The translations under genes and the position numbers were made by a program. From Leisingera daeponensis (GTDB lineage Bacteria > Pseudomonadota > Alphaproteobacteria > Rhodobacterales > Rhodobacteraceae), in the NCBI RefSeq assembly GCF_019801465.1, contig NZ_JAHVJA010000002.1:62001-126000 (forward strand): a stretch of DNA of 64,000 nt, written 5' to 3'. The notes below the pieces were generated by a model. The model had not been told where the DNA came from and made no database searches. It worked only from the letters and a program-made list of their open reading frames with translations. This document shows positions 27,234 to 38,367 of the stretch, in pieces. Every line of letters begins with the position of its first letter. The first letter of the stretch is position 1.

Positions 27234-27891
27234 CTGCGGGCAGTTCCGCATCTCCCTGACCCGCTGCCTGACCGGCTTGCGCAGCGGAGCGCCGGCCTAG
27301 CACTCCGGCCACGGCGGCAGTCACGGCCGTCATCGCGGCGATCAGCAGCAGGTATCCCGTCAGGATTTGGGCGGCGGGAAGCGTGAAATTCAGCTGCGGG
27401 AACGCGCCCAGGGCCACCGGCATGTACCAGGACACCGCCGAAACCGCGCCCGAGGCCGCGAACAGCGTCCGCTGGGCCGCCCCCATGCCCTGGAACAGCG
27501 GCCGTCCCGTCTGCCTGCGCAGATGCGGCAGAACCACCGCATGGATAAACAGCCCGTTCAGTGTCAGCACCGCAACCACCAGAAGCTTGGCGTGAATCTT
27601 CGGGTTCTCCAGCTTCACCGGGTCGGCCAGCGCATAGTGCAGCAGGAAGCCGAAACCGGTCAGCCACAGCAGTTTCAACCCCGCATCAACCACCTTGGAC
27701 GCGAACTCGAAAACCGCAACACGCTCGGCAGTAACCTCCCCGCGCAGGAAGAAGCGCAGCAGAAGCAGGTCCAGCAGCGTGGCGCTGCCCAGCCCGGCGG
27801 CAAGGCCGATGAAATGCAGGAACCTGAGGCCGGTTCTGGCAGCTTCGGCGGGATCATCAAGAAACAGGCTGGGCAGGCTGGATAGAGGCAT
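27214..27891 (-). CDS. multi-pass membrane protein of unknown function
   Basis: A 225-residue protein with about six hydrophobic segments (LRFLHFIGLAAGLGSATLLDLLLLRFF, LLWLTGFGFLLHYAL, LLVVAVLTLNGLFIHAVVL and others). Histidines at the membrane boundaries (FLHFIG, FLLHYA, IHAVVLPH) could bind heme or metal. An ATTGCGA...TCGCAAT palindrome lies 54 bases upstream of the start. No family was firmly recognised. Confidence 0.7.
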   Translation of the reverse strand: MPLSSLPSLFLDDPAEAARTGLRFLHFIGLAAGLGSATLLDLLLLRFFLRGEVTAERVAVFEFASKVVDAGLKLLWLTGFGFLLHYALADPVKLENPKIHAKLLVVAVLTLNGLFIHAVVLPHLRRQTGRPLFQGMGAAQRTLFAASGAVSAVSWYMPVALGAFPQLNFTLPAAQILTGYLLLIAAMTAVTAAVAGVLGRRSAAQAGQAAGQGDAELPAANRKSL

Positions 27892-27944
27892 CGGGACCTT
27901 CGGCGGGTTTGGGGTTGCAGATCATGCAGCCCCCCTTACATGCA

Positions 27945-27963
27945 ATTGCGAGTCATTCGCAAT
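27945..27963. promoter_or_regulatory. 19-base palindrome, possible iron-type operator
   Basis: ATTGCGAGTCATTCGCAAT is a perfect inverted repeat (7-base arms, 5-base centre) in the divergent gap between two membrane-protein genes. Its form resembles Fur-superfamily boxes of the TGCGAATnATTCGCA kind. Binding is inferred only. Confidence 0.5.
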
Positions 27964-28093
27964 AATAAAGTGAACGGCCCGCCCGCGCGGCTGCTCCGGG
28001 TGCAGGCCCGTCCCCCGCCGCCGCAACGTAGCTCTTGTTCTTCCAGGGGCATTCCGTCCACAACACTGCCAAGCAATCATCAGGAGCCGCCCC

Positions 28094-28528
28094 GTGTCCC
28101 AATACGCTCTCATCATGCTGGCCGCAGGCCTCGGCATCCCAGTTCTGGCCGCCTTGAACGCCGCCCTGGGCAAGCTGATCGGCTCCCCTGCCTCCGCCGC
28201 CGTGGTGCTGTTCCTGATCGCGCTGATCGCCACCGCCCTCTACGCGCTTTTTGCCGGGCCGCAAGCGCTCGCAAAGATCCCCGGCGCGCCCAAGCACCTG
28301 TTTCTGGCGGGCGTTCTGGTGGCCTTCTACGTGCTGTCGATCACCTATGTGGCGCCGCATTTCGGCGTCGGCAATGCGGTGTTCTTCGTGCTGATCGGCC
28401 AGCTGATTTCAGCCGCCGCCATCGACCACTTCGGACTGTTCGGCGCTCAGGTCAGCCCGCTGACGCTGACCCGCGCGGCCGGCATTTCGGTGATGGCGCT
28501 GGGAGTCTGGATCACCCAGATGGCCTGA
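28094..28528 (+). CDS. DMT-family (YdcZ/DUF606-like) membrane protein
   Basis: A 144-residue protein with five hydrophobic helices. IPVLAALNAALGKLIGSPASAAVVLF matches the start of the YdcZ half-transporter family, and GVGNAVFFVLIGQLISAAAIDHFGLF its conserved block. Such half-size drug/metabolite transporters act as dimers. Substrate unknown. The gene is convergent with the GFA gene. Confidence 0.82.
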   Translation: MSQYALIMLAAGLGIPVLAALNAALGKLIGSPASAAVVLFLIALIATALYALFAGPQALAKIPGAPKHLFLAGVLVAFYVLSITYVAPHFGVGNAVFFVLIGQLISAAAIDHFGLFGAQVSPLTLTRAAGISVMALGVWITQMA

Positions 28529-28544
28529 GGCCGCCGCCCCGGCC

Positions 28545-28937
28545 TTACCCGCCGCGCTGCTGCGGAGTCTCGCGGTCGCGGCGGTAGCGCTTTTGCAGCG
28601 GAAACTCCGGCAGCCAGGATTCGCGGCGCTCGGTCCACAGCTCGTAGGTCGGCACCAGCTGATCCGGCGCGTCCAGCGCTCCCAGATGCAGCTCGATCTC
28701 ATCGCCGCTGCATGAAAACACCGGCGAGCCGCAGCGCGGGCAGAAATGCCGCCCCTGATAGCTGGCGGTTTCGCCCTCGACAGCAACCGCGTCCTGCGGG
28801 AACACCGCCGAGGCATGAAACAGCGCTCCGTGATGCTTGCGGCAGTCCAGGCAGTGGCACAGCCCCACCCGGTACGGCCGGCCCGTTGCAATCATCCGCA
28901 CTGCGCCGCACAGGCAGCCGCCGGAAATCCGCTCCAT
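28545..28937 (-). CDS. GFA-family zinc protein (glutathione-dependent formaldehyde-activating enzyme-like)
   Basis: A 130-residue single-domain protein with the zinc cysteines of the GFA fold: GGCLCGAVR near the start, CHCLDCRKHHG, and FCPRCGSPVF. Catalysis of glutathione-formaldehyde adduct formation is known for the founding member only; most relatives are uncharacterised. The second of two adjacent ATG codons (28937) is preferred, being about seven bases from GGGGAGG. Confidence 0.88.
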   Translation of the reverse strand: MERISGGCLCGAVRMIATGRPYRVGLCHCLDCRKHHGALFHASAVFPQDAVAVEGETASYQGRHFCPRCGSPVFSCSGDEIELHLGALDAPDQLVPTYELWTERRESWLPEFPLQKRYRRDRETPQQRGG

Positions 28938-28978
28938 CATGCACCTCCCCTGGCACCGGCGGACGGCAGCACGGGTGC

Positions 28979-29296
28979 CTACCCCTTGCCGCTCACCTTG
29001 ATATTGCCCTGCAGCTGGGCGCCGTTCTCGGTCGACATCGTCTGCGCCGAGACATCCGCCTTCACTTGGGAACTGGCTGCCAGCCGCAAATCCTCGCATT
29101 CGATCCTGCCGCTGTAGGCGCCTTCCACGGTCACCGATTTCGCGTTCAGCGCGCCGTCCACGGTGCCGCCTTCCAGCACGGTCACCGCCTGCGCCGACAC
29201 ATCGCCGACAACCCGGCCCCGGACCTCGACGCTGCCTTTGCTGGAGGTGATATTGCCTTCAACCGTCACATCTTTCTCGATTACCGAATTCACCAC
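28979..29296 (-). CDS. bactofilin (polymer-forming cytoskeletal protein)
   Basis: A 105-residue protein almost entirely composed of a right-handed beta-helix with hydrophobic residues every other position (SVIEKDVTVEGNITSSKG, VEVRGRVVGDVSAQAVTVLEGGTVDG), the DUF583 bactofilin pattern. Bactofilins polymerise without nucleotide and scaffold cell-wall or polar structures. It precedes the GFA gene on the same strand; no adjacent peptidase gene is present. Confidence 0.88.
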   Translation of the reverse strand: MVNSVIEKDVTVEGNITSSKGSVEVRGRVVGDVSAQAVTVLEGGTVDGALNAKSVTVEGAYSGRIECEDLRLAASSQVKADVSAQTMSTENGAQLQGNIKVSGKG

Positions 29297-29496
29297 GTCT
29301 CAGCCCTTTCTGCGCATCCCCGGACAGCCTAGCCCGCCGGGTCGAATTTGAACAGCTGATAGCAAAGTGCCGCCCAAGCGCCAAAGCGGCCGCCGCCCGG
29401 GTGGCAAGGTTCCGCCGCTCCGCCCCCGGAAGCCGCCTGTCCCGCCGGCGGAACCGGCGCCGTGCAGCGGGCCGCCCGGTGCCCTTCTCCGCCGCG

Positions 29497-30180
29497 CTAC
29501 ACCGCTGCCAGCAGGCCGTTCTCCAGCTTCACCTGCCGGTCCATCCGCGCCGCCAGCTCCAGGTTGTGAGTGGCGATCAGCGCCGACAGGCCGGTGCCGC
29601 GCACCAGCTCCATCAGCGCTGCAAACACCTGGTCGGAGGTGCCGGGATCGAGGTTGCCTGTCGGCTCATCCGCCAAGAGAACCCGAGGGCTGTTGGCCAG
29701 CGCCCGGCAGAAGGCCACCCGCTGCTGCTCGCCGCCCGACAAGGCCGCAGGCCGGTGATCGGCTCGGCCCGCCAGCCCGACGGTGCCCAGCAGCTCCGCC
29801 GCCCGCGCCACCGCCGCCTTCTGCGAGGCGCCATTGGCAAGCTGCGGCAGCACGATGTTCTCCAGCGCGGTGAACTCCGGCAGAAGGTGGTGGAACTGGT
29901 AGACAAACCCGACTTCCTGGCGGCGCACACGGGTGCGGCGGCGGTCGCCCTTGCGGGTCACGTCCTCGCCCGCCACATGCACCTCGCCCGCGTCAGGCGT
30001 ATCGAGCAGCCCCGCGATGTGCAGCAGCGTCGACTTGCCCGCGCCCGACGGCGCCACCAGCGCCACGACCTCACCTGCCTGCAGGCTCAGATCGGCGCCG
30101 CGCAGCACATCGACCTGGCCCGGCGTGCCTTTCAGGTAGGATTTGGTGATCCCCTTCAGCTCCAGCGTGATCTCACTCAT
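29497..30180 (-). CDS. lolD: lipoprotein-releasing ABC transporter ATPase
   Basis: A 227-residue ABC ATPase. Walker A is APSGAGKST (43-51), the signature is [10 protein letters not shown], Walker B is [12 protein letters not shown]. With LolC/E it extracts outer-membrane lipoproteins from the inner membrane for transfer to LolA. It overlaps the upstream permease gene by eight bases. This fits a chromosome that encodes many lipoproteins, including several in this window. Confidence 0.94.
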   Translation of the reverse strand: MSEITLELKGITKSYLKGTPGQVDVLRGADLSLQAGEVVALVAPSGAGKSTLLHIAGLLDTPDAGEVHVAGEDVTRKGDRRRTRVRRQEVGFVYQFHHLLPEFTALENIVLPQLANGASQKAAVARAAELLGTVGLAGRADHRPAALSGGEQQRVAFCRALANSPRVLLADEPTGNLDPGTSDQVFAALMELVRGTGLSALIATHNLELAARMDRQVKLENGLLAAV

Positions 30181-31459
30181 AGCGCAGCGCCTCCACCGGG
30201 TTGAGGCGCGCCGCGCGGCGGGCCGGGAAAATGGTCACGAAGAACGACAGCCCCAGCGACAGCGCCGTCGCCGAGACCACATCGGCCAGCCGCAGCTCGG
30301 CCGGAAGCGCATAGATGCCGCGGATCGACGGATCCCAGACGCCGCCGCCCATGACGTAGTTCACGAAGGAGAAGATCGGATCGATGTAGAGCGCGAACAG
30401 GCAGCCCAGCACCACGCCGCAGATGGTGCCGATCACCCCGGTGAAAGCGCCGCAGATGAAAAACACCCGCATGACGGAACCCTCGCTGAGGCCGATGGTG
30501 CGCAGGATGCCGATATCGCGGCCCTTGTTCTTGACCAGCATGATCAGGCCGGAGACGATGTTCATCGCCGCGATCAGCACCAGGATCGACAGGATGATGA
30601 ACATCACGTTGTCCTCGACCTCCAGCGCCCGCAGGAACCCGCCGGAGGCATCGCGCCAGGTCCACACCCCCGCGGCACCGCCCGCGGCGGTCAGGATCGG
30701 CAGCGCGATTTCGTCCACGTTCTCCGGGTCTTCCACCATCACCTCGATCTCATCCGCCGCCCCCTCGCGGTTGAAGAACGCCTGCGCCTCAGCAAAGGGC
30801 AGGTAGACGCGGGTGCGGTCTATGTCCCAGCGCCCGGCGGTGAACACATAGACCACCTCATAGGCGTTCACCCGCGGGCTGGTGCCAAAGGCGGTCTTCA
30901 CCCCGTTGGGGGATATCAGCTTGATCTTGTCCCCCACTGTGACCCCCAGCTCCCGCGCCACTCCGGAGCCGATGGCAATCCCCTCCTCAAACCGCGCAAG
31001 GTCGCCTATGGCCTCCTCGCTTTGGGCGACGCCGGGAATGCCCTGGATGTCCTCGGCGGAGATCCCGAACACCTCGACGCCTGCATTGCGGTCGCGCAGG
31101 TTCGCCATCACCTGCCCTTTGACCAGCGGCGCGGCACGGGTGACGCCCGGCACTGCGGCGACTTTCTCAGCCAGCGCCTCATAGTCTTTCAAGGACCGGT
31201 CGAGCACGCCCGCCTCATTCACCTCGCCATAGGAATAGACGGTGACATGGGCATTGGCGCCCAGGATGGTGCCGACAAACTCCGAGCGGAAGCCGGAGCG
31301 CACCGCCAGCGTGGCAATCAGCGCAAACACCGCCAGGGTGATGCCGATCAGGCTGATCCAGGTCATCACGCTGACCCCGCCCTCGGCCTTGCGGGCGCGA
31401 AGGTAGCGCCAGGCGATGATCCATTCGAAACGTGAAAACGGCGGTGGTGTGGTGGCCAT
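30173..31459 (-). CDS. lolC: lipoprotein-releasing ABC transporter permease LolC/E
   Basis: A 428-residue FtsX/MacB-type permease. It has one N-terminal helix ([27 protein letters not shown]), a periplasmic domain of about 220 residues, and three C-terminal helices ([23 protein letters not shown] onward). One gene serves in place of separate lolC and lolE, as usual in Alphaproteobacteria. The start at 31459 ([13 protein letters not shown]) matches the family; upstream in-frame codons run through palindromic non-coding DNA. Confidence 0.93.
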   Translation of the reverse strand: MATTPPPFSRFEWIIAWRYLRARKAEGGVSVMTWISLIGITLAVFALIATLAVRSGFRSEFVGTILGANAHVTVYSYGEVNEAGVLDRSLKDYEALAEKVAAVPGVTRAAPLVKGQVMANLRDRNAGVEVFGISAEDIQGIPGVAQSEEAIGDLARFEEGIAIGSGVARELGVTVGDKIKLISPNGVKTAFGTSPRVNAYEVVYVFTAGRWDIDRTRVYLPFAEAQAFFNREGAADEIEVMVEDPENVDEIALPILTAAGGAAGVWTWRDASGGFLRALEVEDNVMFIILSILVLIAAMNIVSGLIMLVKNKGRDIGILRTIGLSEGSVMRVFFICGAFTGVIGTICGVVLGCLFALYIDPIFSFVNYVMGGGVWDPSIRGIYALPAELRLADVVSATALSLGLSFFVTIFPARRAARLNPVEALRYE

Positions 31460-31759
31460 GTAGCGGTCCTGCCCGGAAATTTTGCCTGCAACCTGTGCTG
31501 CCGGACGCCCGGGGTCAAGGTGCGGTTGCCTTTCGGCCCGAAAATCCGCCTGCCGGCAGCCGCAACCGGCCGGCGCGGCGCTGCAAATCCCTTCTGAAAG
31601 GATTTGCCGGGAGTTTTTGAAAACTCTTGGGCGCAGGGGGCAACTGATCCGCCTGACGTCACCGCAATGTGACATGCCGTATTTGCCTATTCCCTTGCCT
31701 CCGCCCGGCGGTAAGGCTGTAACGGGCCGGTTCCGGTTACAGACAAGGGTGAGGTCGAT
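31460..31759. other. 300-base intergenic region with two adjacent palindromes
   Basis: This gap lies between diverging lolC and the HPP gene. GCAAATCC (31583-31590) pairs with GGATTTGC (31600-31607), and GAGTTTT (31611-31617) with AAAACTC (31620-31626). They could be transcription or extragenic repeat signals. No gene was seen. Confidence 0.5.
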
Positions 31760-32248
31760 ATGGACAGGTATTTCAAACGCGCGCTGCCGAATCCGTCACC
31801 GCGCACGGTGATCACCGCTGGGCTCGGCGCCTTTCTGGCGATTGCGGCGCTGTCGCTGCTGACCACCCACGCCAATCTGCTGCTGCTGATGGCTCCCTTC
31901 GGGGCCAGCTGCGTGCTGCTGTTCTCGGTGCCCGCCAGCCCGCTGTCGCAGCCCGCGCATGTGGTCGGCGGCCATGTTCTGGCCACCGCCGTCGCGCTGA
32001 CGCTGAACGCGCTGCTGCCCGATACCTGGTGGGCGCTGGCGCTGGCCGTGGGCCTGTCGATCGCCCTGATGGCGGCGCTGCGGCTGACGCACCCGCCCGC
32101 TGGCGCCGACCCGCTGGTGGTCTTTGCCACCGATCCCGGAATAACATTCCTGCTGTTCCCGGTGATGACCGGCGCGGTGGCGCTGGTGGTGATCGCCGCG
32201 GTGTTCCACCGCTGGTCCGGCCATGAATACCCGTTGAAACACGGCTGA
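31760..32248 (+). CDS. HPP-family membrane protein
   Basis: A 162-residue protein with four hydrophobic helices. It carries the family motif THPPAGADPLVVF and an upstream GASCVLLFSVPASPLSQP that is also conserved. HPP proteins have been linked to nitrite transport in chloroplasts and cyanobacteria, but the role in this bacterium is unknown. Single gene, convergent with the SGNH hydrolase. Confidence 0.9.
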   Translation: MDRYFKRALPNPSPRTVITAGLGAFLAIAALSLLTTHANLLLLMAPFGASCVLLFSVPASPLSQPAHVVGGHVLATAVALTLNALLPDTWWALALAVGLSIALMAALRLTHPPAGADPLVVFATDPGITFLLFPVMTGAVALVVIAAVFHRWSGHEYPLKHG

Positions 32249-32261
32249 GCGCCGCCGCGAT

Positions 32262-32885
32262 TCAGAGCGCCAGCATCGCCGACACCGGTGCCCGCAGCGC
32301 TTCTCCCAGCGCCCGCGAATCCGCTGCCTCCAGGTGATAGCCATCGGCGGCGGAGGCCCGCGCCACCTGCGCCGCATCGAAGTAACCGCAGCCCAGGCGG
32401 TCCGCCAGCGGCTCGATCACCCCTGCCAGCGCCTCGGACTGCGCCACCATCTGAGGCGTGATGTCGGGATCATCGCACAGGCTCATCGGCGGCGGCGAGA
32501 CCAGCAGCACCTGCGGCACCGCGGGCTGCGGCAGCCGCCAGGGGTGGTGGCGGATGATCTCCACCAGCCGCTCCAGCCCGTCGCGGACCAGATAGCCGGG
32601 GCGGCCCTCGTAGATGTCATTGGTGCCCAGCATGATCACTGCCAGGTCCAGCGGCGCATGGCTGTGCAGCAGCATCGGCAGCACCGCATCGCCGCGCATC
32701 TCGACGCAGGCCGAGTGGCGGGCATGCGCCGTGGTGCGGCCGCGCAAGCCTTCCGCAAAGACCACCGCATCCGCCAGCCCCGCGCCCAGCGCCGCCGGCC
32801 AGCGGTCGCCATAGGAATGCCGCCCGCCGCTGTGCGGGTCGCTGCCCCAGGTCAGGCTGTCGCCAAAAGCCAGGATCTGTTTCAT
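32262..32885 (-). CDS. SGNH/GDSL-family hydrolase
   Basis: A 207-residue serine hydrolase. Block I FGDSLTWG (6-13) holds the catalytic serine; block III GTNDIYEG the oxyanion Asn; block V DGYHLEA the catalytic Asp and His. No signal peptide, so cytoplasmic. The RGRTTAH segment is typical of bacterial arylesterase-type members. The start at 32885 (MKQILAFGDSL) is at the domain edge. It follows proS on the same strand but a terminator separates them. Confidence 0.9.
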   Translation of the reverse strand: MKQILAFGDSLTWGSDPHSGGRHSYGDRWPAALGAGLADAVVFAEGLRGRTTAHARHSACVEMRGDAVLPMLLHSHAPLDLAVIMLGTNDIYEGRPGYLVRDGLERLVEIIRHHPWRLPQPAVPQVLLVSPPPMSLCDDPDITPQMVAQSEALAGVIEPLADRLGCGYFDAAQVARASAADGYHLEAADSRALGEALRAPVSAMLAL

Positions 32886-32937
32886 GCCGTATCCTCCCGT
32901 TTCCGGCACCCTGCGGCGGACGGCGGGTTCGGGCAAG

Positions 32938-32961
32938 AAAAAAGGGAGCCGCCCGGCCCCC
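32938..32961 (-). terminator. Rho-independent terminator of proS
   Basis: Read on the minus strand, GGGGGCC-GGGC-GGCTCCC forms a 7-base stem with one G-T pair, followed directly by six T residues. It lies 34 bases past the proS stop. Confidence 0.85.
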
Positions 32962-32995
32962 TTCTCTTGTTCTTCAGACAGTTGCGCAGCGAAGC

Positions 32996-34351
32996 TCAGA
33001 AGCCGCGGCCGGTCGGGTGCGCCTTGTAGACCTCGACCACCTTCTTCACCGCCTCTTCCGGGGACAGCTCCTCGCTCTCGCCGCTGCGGCGCGAGGTCAG
33101 CTCCACCACGCCGTTCTTCAACCCGCGCGGGCCGACGGTGATGCGCCAGGGCAGGCCGATCAGGTCCATGGTGGCAAACTTGCCGCCCGCACGCTCGTTG
33201 CGGTCGTCATAGAGCGGGTCCAGACCGGCAGCGGTCAACGCCGCATAAAGCTGGTTGCAGGCCGCATCCGCCTCATCATCGCCCTGCTTGAGGTTGACGA
33301 TGCCGCAGTGGAACGGGGTCACGCCCTCGGGCCAGATGATGCCCTTGTCGTCGTGGCTGGCCTCGATGATCGCGCCCAGCAGACGGGAGACGCCGATGCC
33401 GTGGGAGCCCATATGGACCGGCACGTTCTTGCCGTCCGGGCCTTGCACGGTGGCGCCCATCGCGTCGGAGTACTTGGTGCCGAAGTAGAAGATCTGGCCG
33501 ACCTCGATACCGCGGGCCACCCGGCGGCGCTCCTCGGGGATCTGGTTGAACAGCGCCTCGTCATGGGTCTCGTCGGTGCGGGCGTATTTGGAGGTGAACT
33601 CCTCCAGCACCGCCTGGCACTGCTCGACGCTGTCATAATCGATCTCACGGTCGCCGAAGGTCAGATCGGTGACGGCGCTGTCATAGAAGACCTCGGACTC
33701 GCCGGTGTCGGCCAGCACCAGGAACTCATGGGTGTCATCGCCGCCGATCGGGCCGGAGTCGGCGCGCATCGGGATCGCCTGCAGCCCCATCCGCTCATAG
33801 GTGCGCAGGTAGCTGACCAGATGGCGGTTGTAGGCGTGCAGCGCGTCTTCCTTGGTCAGGTCGAAGTTGTAGCCGTCCTTCATGTAGAATTCGCGGCCCC
33901 GCATCACGCCGAACCGCGGGCGGATCTCGTCGCGGAATTTCCACTGGATCTGGTACATGGTCAGCGGCAGGTCCTTGTAGCTGCTGACATGGGCGCGGAA
34001 GATGTCGGTGATCAGCTCTTCGGCGGTGGGGGTGAACAGCATGTCGCGGTCATGCCGGTCCTTCACCCGCAGCATCTCCTGGCCATAGGCCTCGTAGCGG
34101 CCCGACTCGCGCCACAGATCGGCGGACTGCATCGTCGGCATCTGCATCGGGATATGGCCCGCGCGGATCTGCTCGTCATGCACGATGCTTTCGATCTTTT
34201 TCAGCACCTTGAAGCCCAAGGGCAGCCAGGAATAGATCCCGGCGGCGGATTGCTTGATCATCCCGGCGCGCAGCATCAGCCGGTGGCTGACGATCTGGGC
34301 TTCCGAGGGGTTCTCTTTCAGAACCGGCAGAAAATAGCGGGACAGGCGCAT
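32996..34351 (-). CDS. proS: prolyl-tRNA synthetase
   Basis: A 451-residue class II aminoacyl-tRNA synthetase, the short alphaproteobacterial type that lacks the large editing insertion of the E. coli enzyme. [18 protein letters not shown] opens the family; motif 2 is in [23 protein letters not shown]; motif 3 in [16 protein letters not shown]; the anticodon-binding domain ends at GRGF. Lack of the editing domain implies that mischarged Ala-tRNA(Pro) would have to be cleared by a separate protein. Confidence 0.95.
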   Translation of the reverse strand: MRLSRYFLPVLKENPSEAQIVSHRLMLRAGMIKQSAAGIYSWLPLGFKVLKKIESIVHDEQIRAGHIPMQMPTMQSADLWRESGRYEAYGQEMLRVKDRHDRDMLFTPTAEELITDIFRAHVSSYKDLPLTMYQIQWKFRDEIRPRFGVMRGREFYMKDGYNFDLTKEDALHAYNRHLVSYLRTYERMGLQAIPMRADSGPIGGDDTHEFLVLADTGESEVFYDSAVTDLTFGDREIDYDSVEQCQAVLEEFTSKYARTDETHDEALFNQIPEERRRVARGIEVGQIFYFGTKYSDAMGATVQGPDGKNVPVHMGSHGIGVSRLLGAIIEASHDDKGIIWPEGVTPFHCGIVNLKQGDDEADAACNQLYAALTAAGLDPLYDDRNERAGGKFATMDLIGLPWRITVGPRGLKNGVVELTSRRSGESEELSPEEAVKKVVEVYKAHPTGRGF

Positions 34352-34521
34352 CTTGGCTCCATCGGTGATGTGGGTTCGAGTTCCCGCCCGGTTTAGTGGG
34401 TGATGGGAGTGCGGGCAAGAGGTGGATCAAGTCCTTGTTCGCCCCGTATTGAACCCTATGCTCCGGATCACCGCATCAGCTGGTACCCCTTGTGTTGCGG
34501 CCTCTTTGCAAAACAGTGTCT

Positions 34522-34546
34522 CTGCGGGCGGCAGCACCGCCCGCAG
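34522..34546 (-). terminator. hairpin terminator of the BCCT gene
   Basis: CTGCGGGCGG (34522-34531) pairs perfectly with CCGCCCGCAG (34537-34546). Read on the minus strand, a TTTT tract follows about eight bases on. It lies 11 bases past the BCCT stop. Confidence 0.6.
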
Positions 34547-34556
34547 CTCACTGAGG

Positions 34557-36158
<1,602 letters not shown>

Positions 36159-36529
36159 GACGCCTCCCCTTACTCGCTAAATACCTCCCAAGTGTCGCAT
36201 TAAATTCGGAAATCTCCTAATCCGGGCCGCCCGGCGGGGATATGCGGCGGGCCGCGCCGCCGTTTCCGGGCGCGGGCGGGAACGCCAAAGGGGGCGGTGC
36301 CGCTTTCTTGCACCCCCTTCCGCCCGGCCGGAAGACCGCTCCGCCGGGGGCGGAACACCGGCTCCTGCGGACAGGCGCATCATTTCCCTGACTTGCCCCC
36401 GCCCTTTTCCGCCTTATCCCCGCCTTGCCCACAGGGGAATCGCCCGCGCCCCTTGCATGCCCCAGCGGCTTCGGGGAAGACTGGCGCCAAGTTCCGGAAC
36501 CAATGGACCAAGAACGGGCGCACGAGAGC
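36159..36529. promoter_or_regulatory. divergent region between the BCCT gene and perM
   Basis: About 370 bases, very GC-rich, with several short GC palindromes (for example near 36225-36240 and 36335-36350). It must carry promoters for both flanking genes, but none stands out; TTGCCC near 36392 with TTATCC near 36413 is a weak candidate for perM. No gene seen. Confidence 0.35.
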
Positions 36530-37603
36530 ATGGCATTACCGGCAAAACAGCAGCTGAAATACTGGGGCATTGCCGCCATTGTCTTTGCCGTGGTGATGTG
36601 GGCGCTGGGGAATGTGCTGATGCCCTTCATCCTCGGCGCCGCCATTGCCTACATGATCGATCCCATCGCCGACCGGCTGGAGGCCTGGGGCATGAGCCGC
36701 ACCGGCGCCACCGCCGCAATTACCGTCGGCACGCTGCTGATCTTTCTCCTGCTGCTGGTTGTCGTGGTGCCGACGCTGGTTGCGCAGATGATCGACCTGG
36801 CCCAGGTGCTGCCTCAGCTGGTGCGCGACGCCCGCGCCTTTGCTTCTGAGCATTTCCCCTCGGTCTTCGAGGAGAACAGCCGCATTCACCAGGCGGTGAC
36901 CTCCTTTGCGCAGACGCTGCAGTCGCGCGCGGTGGAGGTGCTGCAATCGGTGCTGGGCGGCGCAGCCTCCTTCCTCAACATCGTGATCCTGCTGGTGATC
37001 GTGCCGGTGGTGGCGGTCTATCTGCTGCTGGACTGGGACCGCATGGTCGCCCGCATTGACGAGCTGCTGCCGCGCGACCACCAGCCGGTGATCCGCCGCA
37101 TCGCCAGCGAGATCGACGCGGTGCTGGCCTCCTTCATCCGCGGCATGGGCACCGTCTGCCTGATCCTTGGCACCTATTACGCGGTGGCGCTGATGCTGGT
37201 GGGTCTGAACTTCGGCCTGGCGGTGGGCTTCATCGCCGGGCTTGTCACCTTCATCCCCTACCTCGGCGCCCTGATCGGCGGCGCCCTGGCCATCGGCCTG
37301 GCGCTGTTCCAGTTCTGGGGCGACTGGGTGTCGATCGGGCTGGTCGCCATCATCTTTGCCATCGGCCAGGTGGCAGAGGGCAATTTCCTGACCCCCAAGC
37401 TGGTGGGCAGCTCCGTCGGCCTGCACCCGGTGTGGCTCTTGCTGGCGCTGTCGGTGTTCGGCGCCTTGTTCGGATTTGTCGGCATGCTGGTGGCGGTGCC
37501 GGTCGCGGCGGCGCTTGGCGTGATCGCACGGTTCCTGACCGAGCAGTACCTGGACAGCCGCCTCTATCAGGGCCAGAGCCACCGGGACGCGGGGGCGGAG
37601 TAA
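36530..37603 (+). CDS. AI-2E-family (PerM-like) transporter
   Basis: A 357-residue membrane protein with about eight helices in the AI-2E/PerM order: two N-terminal helices (GNVLMPFILGAAIAYMIDPIADRLE), a soluble helical domain, then VPVVAVYLLLDWDRM, GLVTFIPYLGALIGGALAIGLAL and the conserved EGNFLTPKLVGSSVGLHPVWLLLAL. Substrates of this family are disputed (small exported molecules or Na+/H+). The start at 36530 (MALPAKQQ) fits family alignments; 36503 is also possible. First of a perM-hda-ppx row. Confidence 0.88.
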   Translation: MALPAKQQLKYWGIAAIVFAVVMWALGNVLMPFILGAAIAYMIDPIADRLEAWGMSRTGATAAITVGTLLIFLLLLVVVVPTLVAQMIDLAQVLPQLVRDARAFASEHFPSVFEENSRIHQAVTSFAQTLQSRAVEVLQSVLGGAASFLNIVILLVIVPVVAVYLLLDWDRMVARIDELLPRDHQPVIRRIASEIDAVLASFIRGMGTVCLILGTYYAVALMLVGLNFGLAVGFIAGLVTFIPYLGALIGGALAIGLALFQFWGDWVSIGLVAIIFAIGQVAEGNFLTPKLVGSSVGLHPVWLLLALSVFGALFGFVGMLVAVPVAAALGVIARFLTEQYLDSRLYQGQSHRDAGAE

Positions 37604-37607
37604 ACCC

Positions 37608-38315
37608 ATGGCGCAGCAGCTGAGCTTTGATCTCCCGGCGAAACCGGCGCTGGGGCGGGAGGATTTCTTTGTCGCGCCGTCCAATGCGATGGCGGTGGCG
37701 CTGCTGGACCCGCAGTTCGCCTGGCCCAGCGGCAAGCTGGTGCTGACCGGCCCCAAGGGCGCCGGAAAGACCCATCTGGCCCACGTCTGGGCCAGCCAGA
37801 CAGGCGCCCGGATCATCCGCGCGGACAGGCTGACAGAGCATACCGTGCCGGAGCTGGCGCAGGGCCCGGTGGCGGTCGAGGATGTTCCCCAGATCGGCGG
37901 GCACTGCGGGCGGCAGAACGCCCTGTTCCACCTGCACAATCTGGTGCTGGCCAACGGCCATTCGCTGGTGATGACCGGCCAGGGCGCACCCAACCTCTGG
38001 GGGCTGAGCCTGCCCGATCTGCAAAGCCGGGTGCAGGCCGCCACCCATGCGGAGCTGCAGCCGCCGGACGACCAGCTGCTGGCGGTGGTGCTGGCCAAGC
38101 TGTTCAACGACCGCCAGATCACCCCGAAACCCGACGTGATTCCCTATCTGGTGGCGCATATGGACCGTTCCTTTGCCGCGGCGGCGCGGATCGTGCGGCG
38201 GCTGGACCAGCTGTCCCTGGCGGAAAAACGCAGCCTGACCCGGCCGCTGGCGGTGCGGGTGCTGTCGGAAGCGCGCGAAGAGGCCACGGAAAATGCCGCA
38301 TCCGCAAGCGGTTGA
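37608..38315 (+). CDS. hdaA: Hda-like regulator of DnaA
   Basis: A 235-residue DnaA-like AAA+ protein without the DNA-binding domain. The N-terminal QLSFDLP (residues 4-10) is a sliding-clamp binding motif; Walker A is GPKGAGKTHL (48-57); the Walker B position reads VAVEDV, and FHLHNLVLANGHSLVMTG follows. Bound to the beta clamp, Hda stimulates ATP hydrolysis by DnaA to prevent re-initiation. It follows perM by four bases. Confidence 0.9.
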   Translation: MAQQLSFDLPAKPALGREDFFVAPSNAMAVALLDPQFAWPSGKLVLTGPKGAGKTHLAHVWASQTGARIIRADRLTEHTVPELAQGPVAVEDVPQIGGHCGRQNALFHLHNLVLANGHSLVMTGQGAPNLWGLSLPDLQSRVQAATHAELQPPDDQLLAVVLAKLFNDRQITPKPDVIPYLVAHMDRSFAAAARIVRRLDQLSLAEKRSLTRPLAVRVLSEAREEATENAASASG

Positions 38316-38367
38316 CCCCTGCCCTCCCATACCCCATCCTGACCCCGGATTGCCAGACGGAGCCCTC

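Noticed and set aside
34365-34395. GGGTTCGAGTTCCC, which looks like a tRNA T-arm.
   Set aside because: No matching acceptor stem or anticodon arm can be placed; the needed upstream bases are coding sequence of proS on the other strand.
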